Assembly (NCBI RefSeq): GCF_041438805.1
Contig: NZ_CP109190.1
Coordinates: 8,866,001-8,930,000 of the forward strand
Direction of reading: 5' to 3'
DNA length: 64,000 bases
Origin: Streptomyces sp. NBC_01707
GTDB lineage: Bacteria; Actinomycetota; Actinomycetes; Streptomycetales; Streptomycetaceae
A program made the position numbers and the translations under genes. The notes beneath the pieces are model-generated. The model did no database searches and was not told the DNA's origin. It saw only the letters and a list, made by a program, of their open reading frames with translations. Within the stretch, counting starts at the first letter, position 1; the number at the start of each line of letters is the position of its first letter. Shown here piece by piece: positions 1 through 7,877 of the stretch.

Positions 1-879
1 GGGGTGTCCGGTGATCAGCTCCACGTCGTCGGTGGCTCGGTCGTACCTGTTCGCGGCGTGCAGGCGCGCCATCGTGGAGAGGTGATCGCGAATGTGATCA
101 GGCAGGCCCAGAGGCGTGAGCCTGGTGCGTACCCATTCCTCGTGGGGTACGTCGGCGTAGGTGATGTCTCTGCCCAATGCGTCGGTGAGTTCTTCCGCGA
201 TGGCTGCCATGTCGCGGGAGCGCTCTCCGGTCAGGCCGTAGGTGCGGCCCACGTGTGCGTCCGGCGAGGCGAGGATGGTGGCCGCCACCTCGGCGACGTC
301 CTGGATGGCGACCGGGGAGGTACGGCCCGATCCGAAGGGAAGCCGGATGGTGTCGTCCTGCGCGACGTCGGCGGCCATGGCCATCAGGAAGATCGGGTTC
401 TCCATGAACACCGTGGGCCTGATGTGGGTCACCGGGAGTCCGGACCAGTCGAGGGTCTGTTCGGCGAGCCAGTGCTGACGCTGTTGCCTGGATTCGCTGG
501 TGCTGGCCAGTGTCATCTGGGAGACCGTCAGCTGGGACATGTTGACGAAGATCTCGAGACGCCCCTGGTCCAGGGCGGCCACCGCCGCGGTCACAGTCGC
601 CTCCAGATAGTAGGAGGAGACGGTCAGCCCGAAGTACATCCGGCGACAGCCGTCGAGCGCCCGGACGACGTCGGCCGCCCGTGTCAGATCGCCCACGGCG
701 ACGTCCGCCCCCAGGTCGCGGAGCTCGGCGGCGCGCTCGTCGTCCCGGTGCACGAATGCGCGAACCGGCAGGCCGTCGCCGCGTAGGCGTTCCACCACCC
801 TCCGGCCGACGTCGCCGGCGGCGCCTGTCACGAGGGTCAGGGCGGTTTCGGGTGAGGGGATCGAGGGTCGGTGCACCAT
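1..879 (-). CDS. NmrA/SDR-like NAD(P)-binding oxidoreductase (3' end outside window)
   Basis: Reading the minus strand from the ATG at 879 gives 293 codons with no stop before the window edge, so the C-terminus is missing. The N-terminus has a Rossmann dinucleotide motif (TLVTGAAGDVGRRV) with the TGxxGxxG pattern of atypical short-chain dehydrogenases, then the GADVAVGDLTRAADV stretch usual in NmrA/NAD(P)H-quinone-oxidoreductase-like proteins and an HIRPTVFMEN segment. The catalytic Tyr-x3-Lys of classical SDRs is not seen, which fits the NmrA class (redox sensor or quinone reductase). An AGGA sequence about 9 nt upstream supports the start. It is divergent from the MFS gene at 1077, and such pairs often share a regulator. 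The substrate cannot be told. Confidence 0.8.
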   Translation of the reverse strand, partial: MVHRPSIPSPETALTLVTGAAGDVGRRVVERLRGDGLPVRAFVHRDDERAAELRDLGADVAVGDLTRAADVVRALDGCRRMYFGLTVSSYYLEATVTAAVAALDQGRLEIFVNMSQLTVSQMTLASTSESRQQRQHWLAEQTLDWSGLPVTHIRPTVFMENPIFLMAMAADVAQDDTIRLPFGSGRTSPVAIQDVAEVAATILASPDAHVGRTYGLTGERSRDMAAIAEELTDALGRDITYADVPHEEWVRTRLTPLGLPDHIRDHLSTMARLHAANRYDRATDDVELITGHP

Positions 880-1076
880 GGGCGTGATCCTGCCGGGTCG
901 CAGCGCCCGGCTGTGGGACGCCCTGCCGGTCAGACCGGGATGGAGCAGCGGTGCGACGAGTCACGGGAGATCATCCGCCGATGGGGGAGACGACATGAGA
1001 ACCCCGCGCTCGCGCCTGCACGGAGCGGCGAGCCACCTCGTGCCGGTCGCCGCTGCGGTGCGGGGCCGCTCGTAGG

Positions 1077-2309
1077 GTGACCTGCGTGATCGTTCGTGAC
1101 GGCGCAGGGAAGGCAGCCGGTGGCCGGCGGCCGGGCTATCCGGCGGCGGCAGTGGTGTTCGCCATCGGGATGGCCGGGACCACACTGCCCACTCCGCTGT
1201 ACGGGCTCTACCAGGAACAGATCGGGTTCTCCGAGCTGCTGGTGACCGTGATCTTCGCCGTGTACGCCGTCGCGGTCATCACCGTGCTCCTGGTGGCGGG
1301 AAACTACTCCGACGAGGTCGGCCGCCGACCCGTGCTGCTGTGCGCGATGGCTCTGTCGGCCGCGAGCGCGGGATGCTTCCTCCTGCAGAATGGCCTGCCG
1401 CTGCTCTTCGCGGGGCGACTGCTGTCGGGCTGTGCGGCCGGCCTGCTGAGCGGTGCGGCAACAGCGGCCGTCATCGAGTTGGCGGGTCCAGGACAGAAGG
1501 CGCGTGCCGGTTTCGCCGCCACTGCGGCGAACATGGGTGGTCTGGGGTGCGGGCCACTGCTCTCGGGCTTCCTCGCGCAGTACACGCCTTGGCCGCTGAC
1601 GCTGCCGTTCTGGGTCCACCTGGGGCTGGTGGCCGTGGCCGCGGTGATTACCTGGTTCCTGCCGGAGACCGTGGCCGAGCCGAAGAGTTGGCCGCCTCTG
1701 ACGCCGCAGGGAGTCACGGTGCCTTCCGAAGTGAAGGGTGTGTTCCCGCCCGCCTCGCTGGCGGCGTTCGCCGGCTTCGCGCTTCTCGGGCTGTTCACGG
1801 CGGTCGCGCCGAGCTTCGACGCGCGGACGCTGGGTGTGCACAACCTGGCTGTCTCCGGCGCCGTGGTCTTCTCCGTGTTTCTCGCTTCGACCGTCGGGCA
1901 GTCCTTGACTCAACGGATCGGCGCCCGCCTCGCGCTCCCCGTGGGGTGCGGCATTCTCGTCGCGGGCCTGCTGCTGGTGGCGTCGTCGCTGATCGCCGAA
2001 TCCATGGTGCTGCTCGTCCTGGGTGCCCTGTGCGGCGGCACCGGCCAGGGACTGGCCTTTCGCGCGGCACTCACCCTGGTCAGCAGTGCCGCCCCGGCAG
2101 AGCATCGTGGCGGCACCATTTCGGCGTTCTTCGTCGTCGCCTACACCGGGATCTCGGTGCCGGTGGTCGGGGTGGGTGCCCTGGCCACATGGCTCGGGCT
2201 GCGCCAAGCCGGACTGATCTTCACGGGCTGCGTGATGCTGCTGGCGGCAGGCGCGGGAGCGTACGCGGCATGCAGGCCCCCGGCGGGAGGAGTTGTCGGT
2301 CGCCGGTGA
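1077..2309 (+). CDS. MFS transporter
   Basis: 410-residue hydrophobic protein with about 12 predicted membrane segments, the usual size of a drug/metabolite:proton antiporter of the major facilitator superfamily. Motif A (GNYSDEVGRRPVL) lies in the loop after TM2 near residues 70-82. A glycine-rich TM4/TM5 region (LLSGCAAGLLSG) resembles the antiporter motif. The start is uncertain: GTG 1077 gives the longest form, and GTG 1086 has GGGTGA about 6 nt upstream. The protein is likely an exporter in the cytoplasmic membrane. Substrate unknown. The divergent NmrA-like gene may share its promoter region. Confidence 0.85.
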   Translation: MTCVIVRDGAGKAAGGRRPGYPAAAVVFAIGMAGTTLPTPLYGLYQEQIGFSELLVTVIFAVYAVAVITVLLVAGNYSDEVGRRPVLLCAMALSAASAGCFLLQNGLPLLFAGRLLSGCAAGLLSGAATAAVIELAGPGQKARAGFAATAANMGGLGCGPLLSGFLAQYTPWPLTLPFWVHLGLVAVAAVITWFLPETVAEPKSWPPLTPQGVTVPSEVKGVFPPASLAAFAGFALLGLFTAVAPSFDARTLGVHNLAVSGAVVFSVFLASTVGQSLTQRIGARLALPVGCGILVAGLLLVASSLIAESMVLLVLGALCGGTGQGLAFRAALTLVSSAAPAEHRGGTISAFFVVAYTGISVPVVGVGALATWLGLRQAGLIFTGCVMLLAAGAGAYAACRPPAGGVVGRR

Positions 2310-2749
2310 AGGCCGCGAGTCCTGTCGTCGGGGAGAAGCCGGAACACGTCGCGCCATTCGGTGACGTCCGCTCGTGTCACCGGTGAAGCCCTGAGAGCGT
2401 CGCTGTCGACGAAAGGGGTCCGGGACGCTGACAGGGCACGGCGCGAAGGTGGCGTCGTGCGCGCCATCACGACAGCCGGTGCTGGGCGTCGACCGGTGGG
2501 TGTGCGTCGGCACTTCGACGCCGGGTGGACGCCGCTTCCCTTGGCGAGGGCGCGGGGCCGGGGGCTGTGACCCCGGCTGTGATGCGCCGTCTGCGCGTGA
2601 CCGGGGCGTGCCGTCGGTGGCTGTGGGAGCGGCGGTCGTGGGCAGGCCGGTCGTGGGGACGCGGCCTGCGGTTCTGCGCCCGGTGGTTCTGTGCGGGGTG
2701 CTGGTCGCCCGGGACGTGCTGGGCGACCGGGGTGGTTCGTCGGGCCGGA
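2310..2749. other. 440-bp gap between convergent genes
   Basis: No convincing gene. Frames on both strands are open but look like random high-GC frames without ribosome-binding sites. The only clear element is the hairpin at 2703-2728. Confidence 0.5.
2703..2728 (-). terminator. Hairpin downstream of the transglycosylase gene
   Basis: GGTCGCCC and GGGCGACC form a perfect 8-bp stem around a 10-nt loop, 22 bp beyond the stop of the minus-strand transglycosylase gene. There is no T-run, as is common for Streptomyces terminators. Confidence 0.6.
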
Positions 2750-3217
2750 TCAGTAGGCCGAGTTGACGTTGTCGATCGAGCCGTAGCGGTGCGCGGCGTA
2801 GTTGGCGGAGGCCGTGATGTTGGCGACCGGGTCGTAGATGTTCGTCGAGGTGCCGGCGACGTGGTACGCGTTGAAGGTGGGGTCGATGACCTGCATCAGG
2901 CCCTTGGAGGGGATGCCCTTCATGGCGTTGGAGTCCCAGTTGTTGATGGCCTGGGGGTTGCCGGAGGACTCACGCATCAGGTTCTTGCGGATGCCCTCGT
3001 AGGTGCCCGGGATGCCCTTGGCGTGCATGACCTTCAGCGACTCCTTGATCCAGGCGTCGACGTTGCCGCCGGACTGGGCGGGAGTGGCGGCCGAGGCGGC
3101 CGGGGCGCTGACGACGGTACCGGCCACGACGGCGGCACCGGCCGCGACCATGCCCAGCGAGATCTTCTTGGTCTTGGTCATGCGAGCGAACTTCTTGGGC
3201 ATCGTGGTGATCCGCAC
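2750..3217 (-). CDS. Secreted transglycosylase (SLT-domain) protein
   Basis: 155-residue secreted protein. Residues 1-45 form a signal peptide: a KK-rich n-region, the hydrophobic stretch GMVAAGAAVVAGTVV and an ASA-type cleavage site. Residues 55-150 are a small lytic transglycosylase fold: RESSGNP carries the catalytic glutamate and KGLMQVIDPTF matches the GLMQ motif of SLT domains. The enzyme should cleave peptidoglycan outside the membrane, in wall remodelling or resuscitation. The GTG start at 3217 has AGGA 8 nt upstream; an in-frame ATG five codons later is the alternative. It has no LysM or other wall-binding domain, so it is a minimal form. The long AT-richer upstream region (3218-3841) suggests tight regulation. 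Confidence 0.88.
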   Translation of the reverse strand: MRITTMPKKFARMTKTKKISLGMVAAGAAVVAGTVVSAPAASAATPAQSGGNVDAWIKESLKVMHAKGIPGTYEGIRKNLMRESSGNPQAINNWDSNAMKGIPSKGLMQVIDPTFNAYHVAGTSTNIYDPVANITASANYAAHRYGSIDNVNSAY

Positions 3218-3841
3218 GTGGTAATTCCTGTTCTGTCGGGGGGTGATGCCAAGAATTGTTAATCAGGAGGGAATCCCTGGTCAATGACCACCTCTTACTA
3301 CTGCGATTAGTACCAGGCGCAGAGAATGATTGAAGAACTGGCTTCGTGGGACGGGTGGCGGGGCTCGGTGGTTCTACTATTCGACTTCGGAGTGACGCGG
3401 GCCATATGGCTCACCCCACACGGCAAATGCCTCAAAACGACACAAGAGTGACGCATGTCATGTGGCCTGCGTCATATCGGGAACGTTTAATTCGCTCACC
3501 GTAATTCTGAATAAGCGTTCCGTATCGGGGGTGGGGGTGGTGGGTTATTCGCGCGAACCGACGCGGAATCCCGGCCTTTGGTCGTAGGTATGGGCGGACC
3601 GGGGGCGACCGAGGAAACCGAGCGGAAGGGGACGGGGCCCGCGCTGGTGCGCAGCGGGAATTGACGATGCGGTGGCCCGCTGGGTCCGCCAGGGTGAACG
3701 CCGAATTCCAGCGTTCTCCGGAGGGCCGGGGACTGCGCGCTACGGACGAGGGGCGGCGCGACCGATCACGCAGAGGCGCCTGAACCCTACGAGTCGCGCC
3801 ACGGCGAAGTCGGCCCGCGCCGCTGCCCCGCTCGTTGTTCC
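3218..3841. other. 624-bp gap with relatively low GC upstream of the transglycosylase gene
   Basis: Visibly poorer in G+C than the rest of the window between about 3250 and 3530, as expected for a promoter/leader region. It holds the repeats described at 3391-3474. I looked for a ydaO/c-di-AMP riboswitch, known upstream of some Streptomyces wall-hydrolase genes, and did not recognise its conserved core. No gene is supported from 3541 to 3841. Confidence 0.5.
3391..3474. promoter_or_regulatory. Imperfect 20-bp direct repeat plus 7-bp inverted repeat
   Basis: AGTGACGCGGGCCATATGGC (3391-3410) recurs as AGTGACGCATGTCATGTGGC (3447-3466), 16 of 20 identical and 56 bp apart. The second copy also forms a perfect inverted repeat, TGACGCA (3449-3455) with TGCGTCA (3468-3474). 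The spacing and symmetry look like a transcription-factor operator for the transglycosylase gene about 180-250 bp away. The regulator is unknown. Confidence 0.45.
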
Positions 3842-4543
3842 TCAGTGGTTCCCGTCGGCGTAGGGGGAGTGAGGACGGGCCTCGGTGGCGATGACGGCCG
3901 CCTGGATGCGGCGTTCTACACCCAGCTTGGCGAGCAGCCGCGAAATGTGGTTCTTCACGGTCTTTTCCGAGAGGAAGAGCCGCTTGCCGATTTGGCGGTT
4001 GGTCAACCCCTCGCCGATCAGGTCCAGGATCTCGCGCTCGCGCGGGGACAGCCCCGAAAGGGCGTCGTCCGCAGCACAGGCAGGGGTGTCGTCGTGCCGG
4101 AGCGTCCTCATCAAACGTGTGGTGGTGGCGGGATCGAGCATGGACTGGCCCGATGCGACGGCCCGGACCGCCGAGACGAGGTCCGATCCCTTGATCTGCT
4201 TCAGCACGTATCCCGCGGCGCCGGCCATGATCGCGTCCAGCAGTGCGTCGTCGTCGTCGAACGAGGTGAGCATCAGACAGGCCAGGCCGGGCATGCGGGA
4301 TCGCAGTTCGCGGCAGACGGTGATGCCGTCGCCGTCCGGCAGACGTACGTCCAGGACTGCTACATCCGGTCGTAGCGCGGGCCCGCGGGCGAGCGCATGG
4401 TCGGCGGTGCCGGCTTCACCGACGACCTCGATGTCCGGCTCGGTGTCGAGCAGGTCGCGCAGGCCCCGGCGTACGACTTCGTGATCGTCGAGCAGGAACA
4501 CCTTGATGGGTGCTGATTCCGAGAACTGGGGTGCGTCATCCAT
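3842..4543 (-). CDS. NarL/FixJ-type response regulator, DevR/OsdR-like
   Basis: 233-residue DNA-binding response regulator. The receiver domain (residues 13-130) has the acidic pair D19/D20, phospho-acceptor D65 ([11 protein letters not shown]) and conserved lysine K115. A LuxR-type helix-turn-helix follows near residues 165-215 ([11 protein letters not shown] to [13 protein letters not shown]). The ATG at 4543 is preceded by AAGGGG. It is very similar along its length to the regulator at 56982-57695, so the two are recent paralogues. DevR of Mycobacterium and OsdR of Streptomyces activate dormancy, redox and USP genes, which is the content of the surrounding DNA. No intact kinase lies next to it; the nearest kinase gene (9805-10418) is internally deleted. 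The flanking intergenic region toward the alcohol dehydrogenase gene carries box-like palindromes. Confidence 0.9.
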   Translation of the reverse strand: MDDAPQFSESAPIKVFLLDDHEVVRRGLRDLLDTEPDIEVVGEAGTADHALARGPALRPDVAVLDVRLPDGDGITVCRELRSRMPGLACLMLTSFDDDDALLDAIMAGAAGYVLKQIKGSDLVSAVRAVASGQSMLDPATTTRLMRTLRHDDTPACAADDALSGLSPREREILDLIGEGLTNRQIGKRLFLSEKTVKNHISRLLAKLGVERRIQAAVIATEARPHSPYADGNH

Positions 4544-4770
4544 GATTGCCCCTTGCCCGCTCGTGCGTTCCGGCCCGGTCCTGCCCACATCTTCCGGGTG
4601 GTGCCAGGCCCGGACGGCTCATGGCCGTGTGCCGTGGAGCCTGCGTTCTCCCGACGGGACGGCTGGGTTCCCATTCAACATCGACCATGCCCGGTCCCGC
4701 GTGCGGCGGCCCGGAGCCCTGGTGCTGCGGGCGCAATTCCACTCTCGCTCTCCCGCCGGTTTCTCCGATT

Positions 4771-4805
4771 GGGCCGGTGCACCCGTTCTGGGTACCGACC
4801 GGCCC
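4771..4805. promoter_or_regulatory. Paired DevR/OsdR-like boxes upstream of the alcohol dehydrogenase
   Basis: GGGCCGGTGCACCC at 4771-4784, and GGGCCGGTCGGTAC on the minus strand at 4792-4805, one mismatch from the window consensus GGGCCGnnCGGyCC. The starts are 21 bp apart, two helical turns. They lie 79-113 bp before the dehydrogenase start and about 230-260 bp before the divergent response regulator. Confidence 0.6.
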
Positions 4806-4883
4806 ATGCGTGTCGGCAGTACTTCGGCACAGGATGGCAGTGGAAGGGCGCCACGGAGCAACGCGCACCAGGGAGCGATCGCG

Positions 4884-5951
4884 ATGAAGGCATTCGTTTT
4901 CCACGGGCCGGGCAAGGGTTCCTGGGACGAGGTACCGGACCCGGACATCGAGAACGCGTCGGACGCCATTGTCCGAGTCGGCACGACAACGATCTGCGGC
5001 ACGGATCTGCACATCCTCAAAGGTGACGTGCCCGAGGTGACACCGGGCCGGGTGCTCGGCCACGAGGCCGTCGGGGAAGTAGTGGAGGTGGGCGACGACG
5101 TGCGGACGGTCCGTCCCGGGGACCGGGTACTGGTGTCCTGCATCTCCTCGTGCGGCCGTTGCCGCTTCTGCCGCGAGCGGCGCTACGGACAGTGCCGCGG
5201 CGGCGGCGGATGGGTACTGGGACACCTGATCGACGGCACGCAGGCCGAGTACGTGCGCATCCCGCACACCGACCTGTCGGTGCACCCGCTCCCCGCCGCG
5301 GTGGACGACAAGGACGGTGTGCTGTTCTCCGACATCCTGCCCACCGCCTACGAGGTGGGGGTGCTCAACGGCGGGGTCCGCCCGGGTGACACCGTGGTCA
5401 TCGTCGGCGCAGGCCCGATCGGACTGGCCGCCATCGCCACCGCACGGCTGTACTCCCCCTGGCGGATCATCGTTGTGGACCTGGCCCGGTCCCGGCTGGA
5501 GGCAGCACGGGCGTTCGGGGCGGACGCCGTGGTGAACGCGGGAGAAGATCCTCAGCAACTCGTCGAAGACCTCACCGAAGGCCTCGGGGCCGATGTGGCC
5601 ATCGAAGCGGTCGGCGTACCGGACAGTTTCGAACTGTGCACGAGGGTGGTCCGCCCGGGTGGGCGTGTGGCGAACGTCGGGGTGCACGGCAAGCCGGTAG
5701 ACCTCCACCTGGAGGACCTGTGGATCAAGGGTGTGACGATCACGACGGGGCTCGTGGACACGTACTCCACGCCCGTCCTCCTGCGCCTGCTGACCGCCGG
5801 CCGCCTGTCCACGGGCTCGCTGGTGACGCACCACTTCGACCTCGATCAGATGGAGGAGGCGTACGAAGTGTTTGCAGCCGCAGCCGAGACCGGCGCACTC
5901 AAGGTGGTGCTGGGCGGCGTGCAGCACGACGTCGTCGATGTACCCGCATGA
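4884..5951 (+). CDS. Zinc-dependent alcohol dehydrogenase
   Basis: 355-residue medium-chain dehydrogenase. Structural-zinc loop cysteines are in CISSCGRCRFCRERRYGQC (residues about 90-108). Catalytic-zinc ligands are CGTD near residue 38 and GHEAVGEV near residue 60. The cofactor-binding motif VGAGPIGLAA sits near 175. The start ATG 4884 has AGGGAG 8 nt upstream. The reaction is NAD(P)-dependent alcohol/aldehyde interconversion; the substrate is not evident. The gene is divergent from the response regulator, has paired box-like palindromes in its promoter region, and ends in a strong hairpin. Similar dehydrogenases belong to the OsdR/DevR-controlled set in S. coelicolor, so a redox-balancing role under hypoxia or stress is the best inference. 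Confidence 0.92.
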   Translation: MKAFVFHGPGKGSWDEVPDPDIENASDAIVRVGTTTICGTDLHILKGDVPEVTPGRVLGHEAVGEVVEVGDDVRTVRPGDRVLVSCISSCGRCRFCRERRYGQCRGGGGWVLGHLIDGTQAEYVRIPHTDLSVHPLPAAVDDKDGVLFSDILPTAYEVGVLNGGVRPGDTVVIVGAGPIGLAAIATARLYSPWRIIVVDLARSRLEAARAFGADAVVNAGEDPQQLVEDLTEGLGADVAIEAVGVPDSFELCTRVVRPGGRVANVGVHGKPVDLHLEDLWIKGVTITTGLVDTYSTPVLLRLLTAGRLSTGSLVTHHFDLDQMEEAYEVFAAAAETGALKVVLGGVQHDVVDVPA

Positions 5952-5997
5952 CAGCGTGAAGGACGTCCTCGATCACGGTCGAGGACGTCCTGCTGTC
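5950..5997. terminator. Strong bidirectional hairpin between dehydrogenase and USP genes
   Basis: A perfect 13-bp stem (5960-5972 with 5979-5991, 6-nt loop) is extended by GACAGC (5950-5955) pairing with GCTGTC (5992-5997). It overlaps the dehydrogenase stop codon and is 7 bp from the end of the convergent USP gene, so it should serve both. Confidence 0.85.
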
Positions 5998-6003
5998 GCT
6001 TCG

Positions 6004-6879
6004 TCACTGGGGCTGCGGCACCACCGCGACCGCACAGTGCGCATGGTGGAGTGCCGCGTGCGCCGTACGGCCGATCTGCAGGCCTACGAGCCCGTGCCGC
6101 CGCGGTGCTCCCACGACGAGCAGGTCGGCGGCGGCGGAGCGGTGTACGAGCACCAGATGGGCCGGTCCTTCGACCGTGGAGCGGCGTACGGCGACATCGG
6201 GATGTCTGCCGAGGAACGGTCCGAGGGCCTGATCGAGTTCCGTTTCCGCGCGCATCTCGCGGGAGACACCAGGAGCGCTCGTGTCGCGCAGGAGTCCGGT
6301 GCCCTCGTACCCCGGGCGACGCCAGGAGCGCACGGCGTCGATCTCACTTTTCCGGACGGCGGCCTCCCGGAACGCGAACGCGACGGCAGCCGTTCCCCGT
6401 GCCGGGTCGGCCACACCGAGAAGGATGCGGCCGTGCGCGCCGACGGTTCCCGTGGCGTCGCCACGCACCACGACGACGGGGCAGTGGGCGCGGGCCGCCA
6501 CGGCCAGACTCACCGAGCCCAGCAGGAGCTCCTTGAGCTGGCCGCGGCCCCTTGAGCCCGTGACCAGCATCGTGGCCCTGTGCCCCTCGTCCAGCAACGC
6601 GGTGACCGTGTCCTGGGCCAGCACCTCGGCCGTGACCGTCACCTCGGGGTCACGGACGGCGGCACGCGCGGCCGCATCGGTCACGATGCTGTCCGCCAGC
6701 ACTTGCTCGGAGGGGCGTTCGAGGCTCTGTTGCAGGCTTGCCGCCTCGTAACGCTCCCACCGGGAGACGTACACGAGTCGCAGCGGCAGCCCGTGACGGG
6801 CGGCCTCGTCCGCGGCCCAGTCGACTGCCCGGAGACTGGAATCCGATCCGTCCACGCCCACGACCACGGGCAGCTCCAT
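6004..6879 (-). CDS. Universal stress protein, two UspA domains
   Basis: 291-residue cytoplasmic protein made of two UspA folds (residues 1-145 and 150-290). The first opens with VVVGVDGSDSS and has the ATP-binding signature GSRGRGQ followed by LLGSVS (G-x2-G-x9-G-S/T). The second is more diverged (LLGVADPARG; VVGAPRRHG) and lacks a clean nucleotide motif, so ATP binding probably rests on the first domain. The start ATG 6879 begins the first beta strand; the ribosome-binding site is a weak GGTGGGG. Box-like palindromes at 6956-6990 lie 77-111 bp upstream. Tandem USPs of this kind are typical DevR/OsdR targets and act in dormancy and redox stress. It closely resembles the USP at 57841-58716. 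Confidence 0.9.
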   Translation of the reverse strand: MELPVVVGVDGSDSSLRAVDWAADEAARHGLPLRLVYVSRWERYEAASLQQSLERPSEQVLADSIVTDAAARAAVRDPEVTVTAEVLAQDTVTALLDEGHRATMLVTGSRGRGQLKELLLGSVSLAVAARAHCPVVVVRGDATGTVGAHGRILLGVADPARGTAAVAFAFREAAVRKSEIDAVRSWRRPGYEGTGLLRDTSAPGVSREMRAETELDQALGPFLGRHPDVAVRRSTVEGPAHLVLVHRSAAADLLVVGAPRRHGLVGLQIGRTAHAALHHAHCAVAVVPQPQ

Positions 6880-6955
6880 CGTCCCCACCGCCTTTCTTCC
6901 CGCGGCTGGAAGAACCCCGTGTCGCCACCGTGACATCCGCACGGGATCGGCGGGA

Positions 6956-6990
6956 GGGACGATCGGTCCCCAATGCGGGACGTTCGGCCC
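6956..6990. promoter_or_regulatory. Paired DevR/OsdR-like boxes, divergent USP / cNMP-fold promoter region
   Basis: GGGACGATCGGTCC (6956-6969, with one more C at 6970) and GGGACGTTCGGCCC (6977-6990) are near-perfect palindromes starting 21 bp apart. They have the GGGAC...GTCCC architecture known for DevR sites. Confidence 0.65.
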
Positions 6991-7104
6991 AACGGGAGCG
7001 GCGGCTGCCCGGAGCGGTGGACGCGGCGCCGACGGATTCGTCCGCCCCGCTCGGTGGCGAGCCGGGCTGCCGAGGGCCCGCCAGAGACCACGGGACAGGC
7101 CTTA

Positions 7105-7118
7105 GGGCCGGTCGGCCC
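7105..7118. promoter_or_regulatory. DevR/OsdR-like box
   Basis: GGGCCGGTCGGCCC, a 14-bp palindrome apart from its central two bases, 165 bp upstream of the cNMP-fold gene. The same 14-mer recurs exactly at 10565-10578. Confidence 0.6.
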
Positions 7119-7282
7119 CCGGGCCACCCCGGACAGCCCCTGCCGACCACCGGGAAACCGGTGGAAACTGGTACCAGGTCCGTCGGAGGAGGCGTACGAG
7201 ACGGCACGGGAGCGCAGAGAGATCCATCCGCTTCTCGCCACCTCACCGACGACGAATGCCGCCCTTGTGGAGGAGACCCGAT

Positions 7283-7741
7283 ATGACCTCTCCGACCATG
7301 CGGTCGCTCGGTCCCGAGCACCGCGACCGGCTCATGCACTTCGCCACGGAAGTGTCGTTCCCCGAAGGGACACGCATCTTTGAGGAAGGACAGAGCGCCG
7401 ACCACTTCTGGATCGTGCGGACCGGCACGGTCACTCTCGACTTCTGTGTGCCGGGACGCCCCCCGGCGGTCATCGAGTCCCTCGGTCATGGTGAACTCAT
7501 CGGCTGGTCCTGGTTGTTCAGCCCATATGTGTGGCAGCTGGGAGCAGAGGCGATGACCCTGGTACGCGCGTACGAGCTGGACGCGGCTCAGGTACGCCAG
7601 GAGTGCCAGGCGGATCCCGAGCTGGCCACCGCCGTGGCTCTGTGGGTCGCCCGGGTGGTGGCCCACCGGTTGCAGTCCACCCGGGCCCGGCTGCTCGACC
7701 TGTACGCCCCGCACGGAAGCGGGCTGACCAACAGCACCTGA
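7283..7741 (+). CDS. Cyclic-nucleotide-binding-fold protein without DNA-binding domain
   Basis: 152-residue protein with a Crp/Fnr-type jelly-roll domain across residues 12-130 (FPEGTRIFEEGQSADHFWIV, then ESLGHGELIGWSWLF). The phosphate-binding cassette matches poorly: GELIGWSWL lacks the usual RxA, so real cyclic-nucleotide binding is doubtful. There is no C-terminal winged helix; the protein stops where a Crp homologue would enter its HTH, about 70 residues short. The start ATG 7283 has a strong GGAGGAG. It probably acts as a small sensor or partner protein. Box-like palindromes lie in the shared intergenic region, which ties it to the stress regulon; short proteins of this type occur in the S. 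coelicolor osd region. Confidence 0.8.
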   Translation: MTSPTMRSLGPEHRDRLMHFATEVSFPEGTRIFEEGQSADHFWIVRTGTVTLDFCVPGRPPAVIESLGHGELIGWSWLFSPYVWQLGAEAMTLVRAYELDAAQVRQECQADPELATAVALWVARVVAHRLQSTRARLLDLYAPHGSGLTNST

Positions 7742-7877
7742 GCCGTCGCCCCGCCGAGCGGACCTCCCACCTGGGGTCGAAGCGCGCTGAAGATCGCCCA
7801 CCACAGCCGGTGGCCTCACCGGCTGCGACGAGGCGCGACCGCGGCACCCACGGGGCGCCGGAACGTTCGCGCCCGGA

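Noticed and set aside
930..2513. 527-codon minus-strand frame
   Set aside because: Shadow of the MFS gene on the plus strand, which has 12 hydrophobic segments and motif A.
3218..3841. c-di-AMP (ydaO) riboswitch before the transglycosylase gene
   Set aside because: Such leaders precede some Streptomyces wall-hydrolase genes, but I could not find the conserved core sequence in this leader.
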